From NCBI GenBank assembly GCA_029891345.1, contig CM056998.1, positions 173,128,332 through 173,192,331 of the forward strand: a stretch of 64,000 nt of DNA, given 5' to 3'. The notes below the pieces were generated by a model that did not search any database, was not told where the DNA came from, and saw only the letters and a list, made by a program, of their open reading frames with translations. The stretch's first letter is position 1, and each line of letters opens with the position of its first letter. This DNA is from Dryococelus australis. Taxonomy: Eukaryota > Arthropoda > Insecta > Phasmatodea > Phasmatidae. A program made the translations under genes and the position numbers. This document shows, piece after piece, positions 45,340-56,816 of this stretch.

Positions 45340-46405
45340 ATAACTGGATTAATTAAGTTAGAAATACAATCATGGTTTGAGATTCACGATTCAGCCGCAC
45401 CTGAAATATAATCTTTTTTTATAGGCATTAAAGTAACAACTGGCAAAACAGGAAATGACGTTTGTTATAGTTTTTTTTTTCGAAATTACACTTAATTGAC
45501 ACGTAAATAAAAGTCGCTATGTTTGTGGCCATCCCAATTTCTAAATGAGGCGGAAGGACACATTAACTGAAAGAAGAAAGAATAACAGCTATCAGAAATA
45601 CCTAATGAACTGCGAATTACGTATAATAGCTAGCTCACGGGACATTATTGGACCTGAATGTAAACCTTACAGTAAGTAATCTGTCACAAGATAAATTTGC
45701 CATAGCATCGCTCAGATTAATCCGTGAATGAGTACGCTTAAGTGAAAAGCAACAGTAATGTCGATTCTATGCATTTGACGTATTTAAGGCAGGAATGTAT
45801 TCCACTGCTCCAGCGGCCTATGAGAAGAGTGTTCTAAGGTGGAAGTCATTAATTTGCAAATTGACAAATTAAATATACGAAAATTTTACTGTATTTTTTC
45901 TACTTAACTATCGTCGTTTTGAACATCCTACGACCGCTGGCACAACGTATCGGATTTTGCCAGAGAGTTGAATCCGCTTACGAAATTATTTCGCGGACGA
46001 AATAAAAGCAGCGTCGTTAATACTACACCAACATTCTGTGACCAAAGACCATTCTAGTTACAATATTTGGTTAAATTTCTCCTCGACTTAATTTCATTTC
46101 TTTCAAATGTATAATGACATGTGGCTCAAACCGTCATAACATTGTCAAATTATTGGAACTTTAAGTTTACAAAAGTATCCTACCCTTAGATTTTTTACCA
46201 CACCAATCAAAATATCTATATCATTGTTCGTGTCTTAATTCATTATCTTCAGTAATGTACAATTACTGTAAAACACTTGAAAAATAATGTCTAAGATATA
46301 ATCTGCAGTAGTTTTCCTTATTTTTTGTGCAATGCAAGATGGCTAGTGGTTTAGAAGACACTGCTCAGGTGATGTTATTCTGTGGGCAATAATATTGACC
46401 GTCTC
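45340..46405. other. AT-rich sequence, no gene seen
   Basis: No recognised feature. Confidence 0.5.
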
Positions 46406-46406
46406 G

Positions 46407-46650
46407 GACACACCAAACTTTAATAACTGACTACATCTAGCGCAGTCCAGCAACATAAACTTAACTCATTAGTTACATTGTGTAAGCTACGTCTACGTAT
46501 TTACATGTACGCATACACATTAAATCAAGACACACCAAACTTTAATAACTGACTACATCTAGCGCAGTCCAGCAACAGAAACTTAACTCATTAGTTACAT
46601 TGTGTAAGTTACGTCTACGTATTTACATGTACACATACACATTAAATTAA
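46407..46650. repeat. 122 bp tandem duplication
   Basis: Two adjacent copies (46407-46528, 46529-46650), starting GACACACCAAACTTTAATAA and ending ACACATTAAAT(C/T)AA, with about four differences. Recent local duplication. Confidence 0.93.
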
Positions 46651-46944
46651 GAAAGTTTTTCATAGTAATGTAAATAACCAAAGGTATTAATGTTACAGCT
46701 ACTTCACATGCGACAGTTATTTAAGAGACAACCTACTACAACTAAACAGGATGGTTATGGTGTGGCATCCGAGCAGTATGGTGGTGTGTAGACATCGATG
46801 GCGACGATGACGTGATGTCTTCCTCGCTGTCGTTGAAACTTGTCAGCTACGTGTATTCTCAAGCAATAACATCGTGGCATGTGTGTTAATTCCCCAAGAA
46901 TACGCGTGGCCAACCAAGTTATACTTCTTCTTGCCAAGTTTTTG

Positions 46945-47015
46945 GTGCGTTGAGGGTTGCATGCTCGCAGGTTCGTAGGAGTCCACTTCTCAGGATCTTG
47001 GCCACTTACCAACGA
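46945..47015 (+). repeat. Short dispersed repeat G, copy 1
   Basis: GTGCGTTGAGGGTTGCATGC then TCGCAGGTTCGTAGGAG resembles the reverse complement of 51935-51985 (GTGCGTTGAAGGTAGCATGC, TTGCAGGATCGCAGGAG). Origin unknown. Confidence 0.45.
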
Positions 47016-47019
47016 GTGA

Positions 47020-48360
47020 GAGTCAGGGAAAGTTTATGGGTTCATTTGGAAGCAGCGTTATATTTCAAAGTCCTATGTATTATCCAGTCATGTTCATTAT
47101 ATGGTATATTGTTGACAGTAACGTGTCATTAGCAAGGTTTGCAATTTTTTATCAAGGGAAAAATATAACATATAGTATTTTGGAGCTAATTGTGGGAGTC
47201 ATTATTAGATACTTAAAAAGTTAAATCTTAACTGCATTTTTTAAGTCATTGCCGTTTGATCATGCAAACAACTTACAGTTACTCTAGGTGTTCACCACGT
47301 GGCTGCATGAGAAGTTCATGCATTTTACATACGTTAGGCATAATTCCACTGCTCTGTTATTAGCTACACTCTGTGATGAACTTTTGGATGCAGTTCATCA
47401 CTTAATATTGAAAAACCTAAACACTGAAATTTACAAACACAGTGTCCCACAGGAAGAAAGTAATGCAGATTAACGAACACTAAAAGGCAATATTGTTAAA
47501 TATGTTACCAACCTGAATTTATAATTTCTTTACCGTCAATTTTGTGCCATTACCACGGTATGTAAGTATGCCAACAATTTATTCGTAAATTGTAATACTG
47601 TTGCCTGCAACTTCAAATACATAAAGTGTTTAATTCCAACCTAGAAGAATTCAATTTGTTTGCAACAAACTGCAGGAAGAGTGAAGTTAAAGGATTATTT
47701 TCTTTGGACTTAGTATTATTTTAAGTCCGCTTCCAAATTGAACTCAAGAACTTTTTCGATCTCTGGAAGAAATATCAGATATTTATACGAATTGTGTCTT
47801 TAATAACAAACCTACGTGTATATAACATTCATTCTACTTACAATCTAGAGAAATAAGCAATTTTGATAGTATTTTTCTATAAATGGTCTTCCACAATATA
47901 AAGTACAATCAGGCACACAAATAAAATATTAAAATTAATTGAAAGATCGCTGTATGAACTGAAACTGTAGGAACAGGACTAGAGATGAGGAACACTGACT
48001 TTTCAGTTCCACTTACCACCCCAGTGAGAAAAAAAGATTTGATTCTCAAAAACGTGTTATTATGAAAACTATTCACAGGTAGTCAAGTAATTTTTTCAAC
48101 CTACTGCCTCGGTTCTTGTTAAAGTTATAAATCCAAACGTGCGTTACACACTCAAGATTTCTAACACCCTGAATCTGTGAGTGTAGCAGATGCTTTCAAC
48201 CTTTTACGTCGATGAATTTTGTGCTGTGATATAAACATAATTCTATTTTGAATTGGAATGGTGTACATACTTTCAACTAGAATCACAGCACATTTTGTGT
48301 GCATAATAATGTGGTAGTTGACATTGCTTATGAGCAAATAGCTCTCCATTTTAGCGTAGC
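47020..48360. other. AT-rich sequence, no gene seen
   Basis: No recognised feature. Short frames only. Confidence 0.5.
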
Positions 48361-48364
48361 CTTA

Positions 48365-48545
48365 CACTGTAAAAATATTTAAAGTAAACTTATTAAACTG
48401 TAACGAAAGTTTTCAACCTTTACACAGTACGGAAAATTTACTAACTATCAGTCTGCTGATATGGAAATGCTACAATATACATTTGAGAACGTCACTTCAT
48501 ATTTGACATTCCTGAACAAATGTAAGGTACAGCTACCATGGGTTT
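48365..48545 (+). repeat. CACTGT-ended cassette, copy 4
   Basis: CACTGTAAAAATATTTAAAG, TAAACTTATTAAACTGTAAC, TTTTCAACCTTTACACAG, GAGAACGTCACTTCATATTT and GACATTCCTGAACAAATG then CTACCATGGG, colinear with copies 1 and 2. Confidence 0.6.
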
Positions 48546-48549
48546 ACGG

Positions 48550-49050
48550 GTATATGTATTGCCATCCATACTTTCTAAGAACTCCTATACAAAGACGTGG
48601 GGAATTTGCGAATAATTTCTTTCAGTCATCTGGCAGGCTAACATACGCTTGATATGCTTTTGTGTATTTCAGTTAGTGATGTTTCCGATAATATCTTACA
48701 GTCAGAAAACACAAAATCAGAGGTAATTATAAATATGGCACTTTACCAAAAAACATACAAGAAAACTTTGGAGTTACCACGAACCGGGTCTCCTCTTAAC
48801 AAAATCACTCTTTAGCAAATGCACCGAAACCCTTCTAACGAAACTCAATCGAAATTATATGGCTACCCCGTTTAAAATGGGAATGTTGTGGTGCATAGTC
48901 CAAACTGTAAAACCTGTGTTAATAAATTAATTAACATTTAAATAATACCCATTAGTCATGCCATATTAGCTTTGGAGAGTTTGAAAATAAGGAAGAAAGT
49001 ATTCGATTACAATACAATTTTCAGTAAATAAATTTACGTTGGTCATGCTT
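48550..49050. other. AT-rich sequence, no gene seen
   Basis: No recognised feature. Confidence 0.45.
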
Positions 49051-49053
49051 CGC

Positions 49054-49440
49054 GCGCTGCCCCACTATCGGTTGCTCTACCCACTGGGCTACTGCGGCCC
49101 CACTTTAGGGTTCTCTACCCACTGACCTACTGCGGCCCCACTATCTGGTTCTCTACTCACTGAGCTACTGCGGCCCCACTATAGGGTTCTCTTTCCACTA
49201 AGCTACTGCGGCCCCACTATCGGGTTCTCTAGCCACTGGGCTAATGCGGCCCCACGATTGGGTTCTCTACCCACTGAGCTACTGCGACCACACTTTATAG
49301 TTCTCTACCCACTGAGCTACTGCGGCACCACTATTGGGTTCTCTACCCACTGAGCTACTGCGGCCCCACTATTGGGTTCTCTACCCACCGAGTTACTGCG
49401 ACCCCACCATTGTGTTCTCTACCCACTGAGCTACTGCGGC
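49054..49440 (-). repeat. 38 bp array of tRNA A-box units, 10 copies
   Basis: The word ACTGCGG (or a variant) recurs exactly every 38 bp at 49091, 49129, 49167, 49205, 49243, 49281, 49319, 49357, 49395 and 49433. On the minus strand each unit reads GCCGCAGTAGCTCAGTGGGT then AGAGAACCC, with the tail AATAGTGGG. TAGCTCAGTGGG fits the eukaryotic tRNA A-box/D-arm consensus (TRGCNNAGYNGG), and the whole looks like a tRNA 5' half. No B-box is present in the unit. It is therefore a minisatellite built from a tRNA-like or SINE 5' head. Confidence 0.92.
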
Positions 49441-51880
49441 TCTTGGGAAGGAATGTAAGACAACCCACAGACAAAAAAGAAAGGAGAAATTTTTAACAAT
49501 GCTTTTTTATGGTATAGTCCTAAGAAAAGTTTACTCCAGTACCTATGTACATCCATAATCATTATTTTTGGAACCGTTTGAGATATTACTATGTTACTCC
49601 CTGGACCTCCAACTATATCTGTGCAAAATAATACGTCGATACACTGCTCCATTTTGACGTGAAACAAGGACAAAGTAACTAACTAACAAACACACTTTCG
49701 CATTTATATCGTAGTAAGGATTCGTTCTAGAAATGTAAAATCCTACAGATAATTGTTATTTGCACAGCTTAGGTGAAGAATTGTTAAACATTTTATGAAT
49801 ATTTCGTGTACATTAATGAGTTATGTTTTAATCCAATTTTATAACGAGTTTCTTAATGAGCTGAGTGTGATAACAATATTTAATATTTATATATATTTAA
49901 GAAACGCAGTGGCCCAGTAATCTGACATCAAGATTCCCTACTCATTAATACTAATAAGAAAGATTTGCTTCCCCTACTGATTTGTTACTTATAATTTTGT
50001 CGCTTGTTGATAACTTTTCAGGAATCCAGCAGATAGGGGCATATAGCTAGCGGGGATGGGGCTTTAAATATAGAAGTTATTATTAGTTTGATATAAAAAG
50101 TTGGAGCGAACATCTCCACGTGATGAGGTACGTGTGCGCCAAGCTGGTTGATGTCAGTATATCCATTAAAAAGTTTTTCGAAGGGTGGTTTGTAAGCACA
50201 GATACGCGTAAGATCACAGATACGTGGATAACCTAACAAAAATACATATTTTACTTAAATATTTATTTCTTGAGGTAAAAGGTCAAAGTGTACAGTGAAT
50301 GAAAAATTGCTTATACATGTGCTGTTAAATTCAAAATGTGCATGAATTATTATTCGCAGTAATGAGAAAACGAACAAAATTTAAATAAACCGACATGAAA
50401 ATTTCTTAAGACAGGACGAAAATTGGGGCTAAAGTAATTATGGAACATATTTTATCATCGCTAATACAAAAACTATAGTGTTAGCGGATTTATGAAAGTA
50501 ATGAGTTTGTAAACATCATATGCAGTTTAATAAAACTAATTATGTATATAGGAAAATTCTAGCAATCATTTTGCTTTCAAAAGATTTAAAGTTTATTTTA
50601 AATAAAGAAATAGAGATCTGAATTACCATGAGAGCTTAGGTAACACATGTTGAATGTTTTCTTAAATAAAATTTGATGGTGACGAGAAAGGTGAAAATAA
50701 CTTAAGTTAGTCTGAAAGAAAATGGTAAGAAATTATGCTTAGGGTCACATTTCATATTTCAGTCTTTAGTAAGACAGTAAGTAATTTTATGTTGTGTTAG
50801 AAGAGCTTTGAGTAAGTATGAGAAATGGTCTGGATATAATTTGTCATATATGACATGACAGCTAAATATATTTATAATTTAAGAATGTATGTTGCATCAC
50901 ACTGTGACAACTAACAACACACACACATAAACTCTAAAATATTATTATCGGCTGACCTTTAAACCAAATCTAAAATAAATATTTGCCGTTATATTGATGC
51001 AAATAATGAGGAAATAAATCATAATATAAGTTTTTCTCTTAATGCTATCGTTACTACTAACCAATTGAATACCAAACTTTGAGGTATATTTAAATGTTTA
51101 AATAATGGAAATAGAATAGCTAAGACATTTTGCTGTTTCTACAGTTAAGGTTAACAGGGTAAGCCTAAGTAGGCCTGCGAAGTGGGAAAAATTACAACAC
51201 TCACTTGACAATATGTTAATGGATTTGGATAGCAATTCGTAGATCCTACAATTAATATCTCTACCAAGAGAATATGAATTTTTCGATTCCATAAATTTCT
51301 GTAAACCAAACTTTTCAATAAAATTGAAACACAAGAGGCAGTAAGACACTGTGTTAATTCATCGCAAGACGTCTAGGTAAAGCTATAAATTAAAAAATAT
51401 GCCAAGATACTTTTACTTGCTAAAATTCTTTTTGAAAGAATAAAAATTCGCTCAGTTTTTATAGACTTTTTTGGGTTGCTCGTTACATCCTTTTAGCAAT
51501 CCAACTTATTTTATTCAACAAATAACATACTGTCTTGCTTTTTCCCAAGTTGGGCAACGTTTGGCCAAAAGTTTCATGATGGGTTTTTGCATTATCCTCT
51601 ACCCTTGGCATCGTATTGTCAGACCTGAGAGCGGAAATTTAAAAAATAATAATAATAATTACTCTTCACTCTAAGGCACTATTTCTAAACCTGTATCACG
51701 CTTTTAGTTTTAAATAGTTTGTGCCTGTGTTATTTTTCATTTGCTCGTAGACCAATTGATGAGATGCACTGATTATCAATTTCAATTAGTTGGAGAAAAT
51801 TTTAGAAAGTACGTCAAGATTATACACAGAATTTAACGTTATTTGGGGGTTCAATTTCCGACAGATTTGATTTAATTTAA
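49441..51880. other. AT-rich sequence, no gene seen
   Basis: About 2.4 kb with only short anonymous frames and no recognisable repeat. Confidence 0.55.
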
Positions 51881-51889
51881 ACACTTGCT

Positions 51890-52140
51890 GTTCCATAGTC
51901 AGTACTGGGCCAATATCCTGCCGTATCGGCCGGAACGAGTGTGCTCCTGCGATCCTGCAAGCATGCTACCTTCAACGCACCTACGTATGTATGGATGAGT
52001 GAACGAACGGGGACATTCTGATTGTCGTAGACAGCCTGGGCGGGTTTACGACTAACTTCCTTCTTCTGTACATTGCATCCTTCTCGGCAGTGGCGTGTGG
52101 TGAAGTGTTGCCAGGTAAGCTGGTGCTTACTCACTGCTGT
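51890..52140 (-). repeat. Short dispersed repeat G, copy 2, with anonymous frame
   Basis: Minus strand contains GTGCGTTGAAGGTAGCATGC matching 46945. An 85-codon frame (51877-52134) covers it; at the protein level LKVACLQDRRSTLVPADTAG recalls MRVACSQVRRSPLLRILATY from the first copy. I cannot name the family. Confidence 0.4.
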
Positions 52141-52696
52141 ACATTCTCGGTCAAGGTTGGAGGCAGAGGAATTTTAACTTTTGATATTTTTAAATTATAA
52201 TGTAACCTTTTCTTTTAAATTTTAACAAAATAATGTTAAGCCTCTGCATTGAAGCTGAAGTTGTCCTTAAATGTTATAACACGACAAATTTTACTTTTCG
52301 ACTATTTTCTAAATTTATTTTAAATTCAAGTCACTGAGACCAGTTATGGCCTTCGGCTGGGTACTAGTGTCATTTTAATATGTTCTGTTCAGTACATTCT
52401 CGGTGCATGTAGCATTAGCCAGAGCAACCAACGTGCAGCCTATATGCATTCCGACCACTCACAAGCGAACAGCAAGAGACCCATTACACACGTCCTGTGA
52501 CGTCAGCTGCCGAGCTACATTTCAGAGGTGGAAGTGTAAACTAGCAAACCACAGCGCACAGCACAGAGCTATTGCCATCTTACCTTGCAACAGTTCGCCA
52601 CATGCTACTGCTTCTTGGTTTCTGCCAAGGACAGTATACTACCTAAAATATACTTTATTTAGCGACTCTAATGGTACTCACTAACAACCACAAGAG

Positions 52697-52964
52697 AGAC
52701 TGGAAAATTTCCCAAAATCATTTTAAGGAAGGCTATTGTGTACTTCTCTCACTTTTTCAAATGAATGATAGTTTATGAAACACGCTCTGGATAATTCAGT
52801 GCTAATATGATACCTGCAAGAAAACAATTACTGTCATTTGTAAAACTCAGTATTTGTGGGGCAGCAATTAGTTGATGGATAGATAAACCTGATTAGCATT
52901 AGGACAGGGCTAAAGGGTATACCATCACAGGACAGGTTAGCCAGGTTTCGAAATTTTCCAGTCT
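52697..52964. mobile_element. Small TIR element (AGACTGGAAAATTTC ends)
   Basis: AGACTGGAAAATTTCCC at the left and CGAAATTTTCCAGTCT at the right are exact inverted repeats over 15 bp, 268 bp apart, with no ORF between. Target duplication not evident. MITE-like. Confidence 0.6.
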
Positions 52965-53052
52965 TTAACAAGCATTTCTTACAGCAAAGAAATAACCTTT
53001 AATTATTCAGAAACTGCTTACTAACCTACGGAAGTGTTTTACAATGTTCCTT

Positions 53053-53114
53053 TGTTTCCACTCCCACAGCTTCTAAATGTCTTGTTTCCACTCCCACAGC
53101 TTCTAAATGTCTTG
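53053..53114. repeat. 30 bp tandem duplication
   Basis: TGTTTCCACTCCCACAGCTT plus CTAAATGTCT occurs twice back to back with no difference. Confidence 0.95.
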
Positions 53115-53119
53115 TTTCA

Positions 53120-53494
53120 CGCATCATTGAAAGCATAACTAAAGAAATGCTACCCACATATTGACCGTATTTGTAGTCCATAAACGTCATTATTGCATAA
53201 AAAGAATATTATGTCAGTTTGTTTCATTCGCCGTGACTGTTCAGTTTTGCGTGGCGATCGCAGTGTCATGAGCACGATTGATTCATGTGCGGAGGTTGAC
53301 GTTAGCGAACATTCTTGCTTCAGCAAACATACAAGGACAAGTTTGGACCCTTGACGTGTGAAAATGCCTTTCCTTCGCCCGTTTTACCAATAGTCTCCGT
53401 TCACACGGCCAGCAGTTGCAAGCAACAACGAGCAAGTCTCTCGTCCGTCACATTAGAAACACTTCTAAAACTGTCTTGAAATCACGGTTCATTT
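53120..53494. other. No gene seen
   Basis: No recognised feature. Confidence 0.45.
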
Positions 53495-54150
53495 CCTAGA
53501 TTGGTTGAAAAAATGGGGTTTGGCTGTGTTGGGGAAACGGCCGTTTGTTTTGCGTTAATACGTCTACGTTGACGCGCTCGGAAGCCTTGATGATTATGTT
53601 ACGTCCCCGGCACCGCTTCACTCGATCATATGGGGTTTTATGGATAACACTGGATTGCTTTTGAGATGCTCTTTCCAACCGCATACGATTTCTGTATTTC
53701 GACTTGGATTTTCGACGAGTATAGGCCGACATTGTGTTAAGTTTTCTTAATTTTTTATATTAAACTCATATAATTTCACCATAACCCCGTCACACAAATA
53801 TTTTATACACGCAATCGATTGATCTTGAGGAGAGCTGTCGATTGAAACTTAAACGAGTGTCATAGCTTCTCCTAGTCACAAGTTATACTACGCGGAAGTT
53901 ATGGTACGCGGCGAAACGAACTCAAAATAACCCCCTCCCCCTTTTTCCACCTCCCACTGCGCGCGATGATTCACAGTTCTCACTCAATGAGACATATTGT
54001 TTGATCCTTTGGCAATCGAGTGGTGTAAACGAAGGTTTGAATGTAGACGATAGATTCGGAGTTGCAATGCCAAACTGTATCCCCCAATTTTGTTATAATC
54101 GGATTTTCTGAATTACCTCCCACTAAGGTTGCATATTTAAAGATCTATTC
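53495..54150 (-). repeat. 0.65 kb dispersed repeat C, copy 2
   Basis: Reverse-complement partner of 5490-6136, about 48 kb away. Shared blocks include CATATGGGGTTTTATGG, GATGCTCTTTCCAA, GACGAGTATAGGCCGA, CAATCGATTGA, CTACGCGGAAGTTATG and CAAACTGTATCCCCC. Confidence 0.65.
53496..53732 (-). CDS. Basic peptide frame of repeat C
   Basis: A 78-codon ATG-started frame: MSAYTRRKSKSKYRNRMRL, ERASQKQSS, then HKTPYDRVKRCRGRN. Strongly basic with a repeated Y.(R)..R.R..(E)R or DRV.RC.GR pattern, compatible with nucleic-acid binding. The diverged copy at 5928-6125 keeps the peptide while losing its start. This argues for ancestral coding, probably the N-terminus of a transposon protein whose remainder has been lost. 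Family unknown, and a role for the host is not implied. Confidence 0.35.
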   Translation of the reverse strand: MSAYTRRKSKSKYRNRMRLERASQKQSSVIHKTPYDRVKRCRGRNIIIKASERVNVDVLTQNKRPFPQHSQTPFFQPI

Positions 54151-54159
54151 TCGTCAAAA

Positions 54160-55120
54160 ATTCTCTCATTCTGGAGACCCAAAATAGCTGCATGAAAAAG
54201 CCGAAGACGACAAAGAAAAAAAAGGTATCGACTGAATTAAAGGTATGGTCACAACGGGATGACATGCGATAATAACAGTAACTACATTTCAGACTCATAG
54301 CACAGCGGATTGAGTTTTGAGATAACTCTTTCGCCAATATTTTTGGGCTAAAGTTCCGTATTTACCCTCTACGTCAAATATTGCCCATTTTACTTAGTAA
54401 TCCATTAGCAGACTAGACGACATGAAAGTAAGTTAGTTTACCGTTAACAGCAGGACCTCCACTCAGAACCAATGATAAACTCTTGCAGTACGAGTGGTTA
54501 AATTCGAAGACGCAAATTTTAACGGAAGTTATCGGTTCTGGTAGGGGCAGCAGCGTACAGGCAAATGAACTCTGCTCGAGTGTGTGACATCTAGCATCAA
54601 ACGCGGCCCAAGGTAAATTTTGAATCAGGCACGGCTGTTCGGGATTGCTTTGGCCAGAAACCATTTTCCCTTTCTGTTGCGACGGGCTCGCACGTCACGT
54701 TTTTTTACGTCCTCATGCCAGAGTTTTTTATTTATATGTATTTATACTTCTATGTATAATTTTGGGAGATCATGTGTTGCGTTAATTTTATTTTTAAGAA
54801 TAATGGTATTATTATATACATCGTAGTGGTTTTCGTCGTATTTATGTGTCTTGTAAGTATTTTAGTCGCGGTAAGTTTGAAGGGTGTCGCCTGTGCACAT
54901 GAGACACTAGCGTACCCTGGCTTTTACCAGAACTCGAGTGGTGTTAGATCCCGTGCGGACTTGCTATTATGGGTTCGTACCATTGCGTGTGTTGCAGATC
55001 CTCATGGCGTGAAATTAGGACGTGTATTTCACGATTTTATTTCGTTATTTATGAACCTCCGGTGTTACAGTGGGTCTTGGGCGTGCGTAGTAAGAGACCG
55101 TCGTGGAAACATCACCTGAC
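54160..55120. other. No gene assigned; anonymous frames
   Basis: A 115-codon + frame (54772-55119) begins with a hydrophobic, membrane-like stretch (IIIYIVVVFVVFMCLVSILV) but has no domain I recognise. Other frames are shorter. Confidence 0.3.
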
Positions 55121-55126
55121 ATCGTG

Positions 55127-55607
55127 TTAAGGAGGCCGCCTACTAGGCGCTTGAAATGTGTTGCAGTGTGTTGAGATATCCGTTATTTTTTTTTTGGTGA
55201 AACTATTCCACGTGTGTCCAATGTGCTAATTTACGAAAAGAAAACAAACTTCAGACGATGACGGAATGTCGCTTTCATGATACTACGTATGTTAGAACCA
55301 CTATTTCCAAGCCCTCCAACATGCCTAAAAACAGCCTTTTCAGACTTCCGTATGTCGAAATGTGCTGACCGGATCTACGCGAATTTCAGATACAATCCTG
55401 CATTGAACTTTGCAACAGACTTTTCATCCGTAAAATAGTATTGTCACCGCTTAAAGTCCCATAGAAAAAACGGTTCGACGAAAAGCTTGCGCGCTAGTTT
55501 AGTGCTACGCCCATAGTGGCGATGCGGCACTTGATGCGCGTGCCAGTGTCGCCCTTAGCGTTCGCTCGCTCCTGTGCCATGTCGCGTCAGGTAGGCGGCC
55601 CCCTTAA
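55127..55607 (-). mobile_element. TTAA-flanked MITE, copy 2 (481 bp)
   Basis: Left TTAAGGAGGCCGCCTACTAG; right GGTAGGCGGCCCCCTTAA, which is TTAAGGGGGCCGCCTACC when reverse-complemented. TTAA closes both ends. Same core and same orientation as copy 1, length identical to the base. Its right TTAA coincides with the tail of SINE copy 5. Confidence 0.85.
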
Positions 55608-55838
55608 CAGCGAGGTCTTGAGAGCCGATGAGGGTGAAGTACGGTGAGTATGGAGCAGCGCCGGAATGAAGGAGCGGGGGGAAACGGGAGATCCTCGAGA
55701 AAACCCGCCGATGAGTGGCACCGTCCGGCACGATTCTCACATGCGAAAATCCAGCGGCGATATCGTCGGGTATCGTACGCGGTTCGCCTTGGTGAGAGAC
55801 GAGCAATCTAACCACTACACCACCGCGATCCCACTAGC
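55604..55838 (-). mobile_element. tRNA-derived SINE, copy 5
   Basis: Minus-strand head TCGCGGTGGTGTAGTGGTTA (a good A-box) and a degraded B-box (GCGTACGATACCC). Body GTGCCGGACGGTGCCACTCA and GGCGGGTTTTCTCGAGG; tail GGCTCTCAAGACCTCGCTGT then TAA. Confidence 0.8.
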
Positions 55839-55839
55839 G

Positions 55840-56815
55840 TTGAGGATTGTAATGCATCCTCTGAGCAACGATTTTGCAACGATTTTGCCGCGGCGACCTT
55901 TGTGTGAGAATGCGCTGCGGATATTCGAGTGTAGGCACTTTATTGCTGGTGATAAACTGTAAGTACATTCCTAACTATTGAACTGGTGTTTGTAGCGTGA
56001 TTGTGAAGTCGGATAACCCGTGCAGTGACTGTGTGGAATAGGGTTTGATATTAATAATTTGAACGCTAATTCCACTTTTTACCACGGAAACTTGGCCGAG
56101 ATGGGGTTATGTGAATTGGTTGTTACGAGAGACGAGGTTCGTATTCCATTACTACAGGGTGCAATTACGTTGGTATATGGTTATTACTGTGCTGGTGGAA
56201 TTACTAGCAGTTCCATCTGCTTTGAACTACGTCGCTTTGTTGTAAATGCGTATTTTACAGCGACTTCGGTAAATTAAGTGCTCCATGCTCTTAGTGGACA
56301 GGCTAAACCATTAACCATACTAAGTTCCCCAAGACTGTGCTTAAATTATTCTAACCGTTTGAGGCATCTTATGTGCAGTAGAAACAGATATGCGCTGGTA
56401 TAATTGTATGAATGACTAATGATATGGCGGTTGGCGCTTTAATATTATGTACCTTATCAGAAAACTTACGAGTATGGAGAACACCGGAAAATATTATGCT
56501 TGTATAAAGGCACTATTATATCACTATTGTTTTGAGTATGTAAAATTGAATTGCGCTGGGACTGCACTGATGTGGCGCTGTGTAATTTGCTAGTGATGCG
56601 TGTTTTAATTAAGGTGTCAATGATTAGTGTGTAAAAGAGGATTCTAGAACAGTTAATAATATAATTTGTTGAAATAGGGCGCGACATTATTCCCTGGCAC
56701 TGCAATGACCAAAAATTAATATCGGAAGTAAACAGAGAAATCCAGTCAGTTGCTTTAATCATTGGCACAGGAGCAAACTAAGTGTATGAAGAACCAACAG
56801 CACTTTGCTTCTTCT
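55840..56815. other. No gene seen
   Basis: AT-rich to mixed sequence. Frames at 56059 and 56466 are anonymous. Confidence 0.45.
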
Positions 56816-56816
56816 G

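Noticed and set aside
49054-49440. CRISPR-like repeat-spacer array
   Set aside because: The whole 38 bp unit is conserved with no unique spacers, and the context is eukaryotic. It is a minisatellite.
54137-54337. Cysteine-containing 66-codon minus frame as a zinc finger
   Set aside because: The CSYCYY..C spacing does not complete a known finger. It is interrupted by a poly-Phe stretch from a homopolymer.
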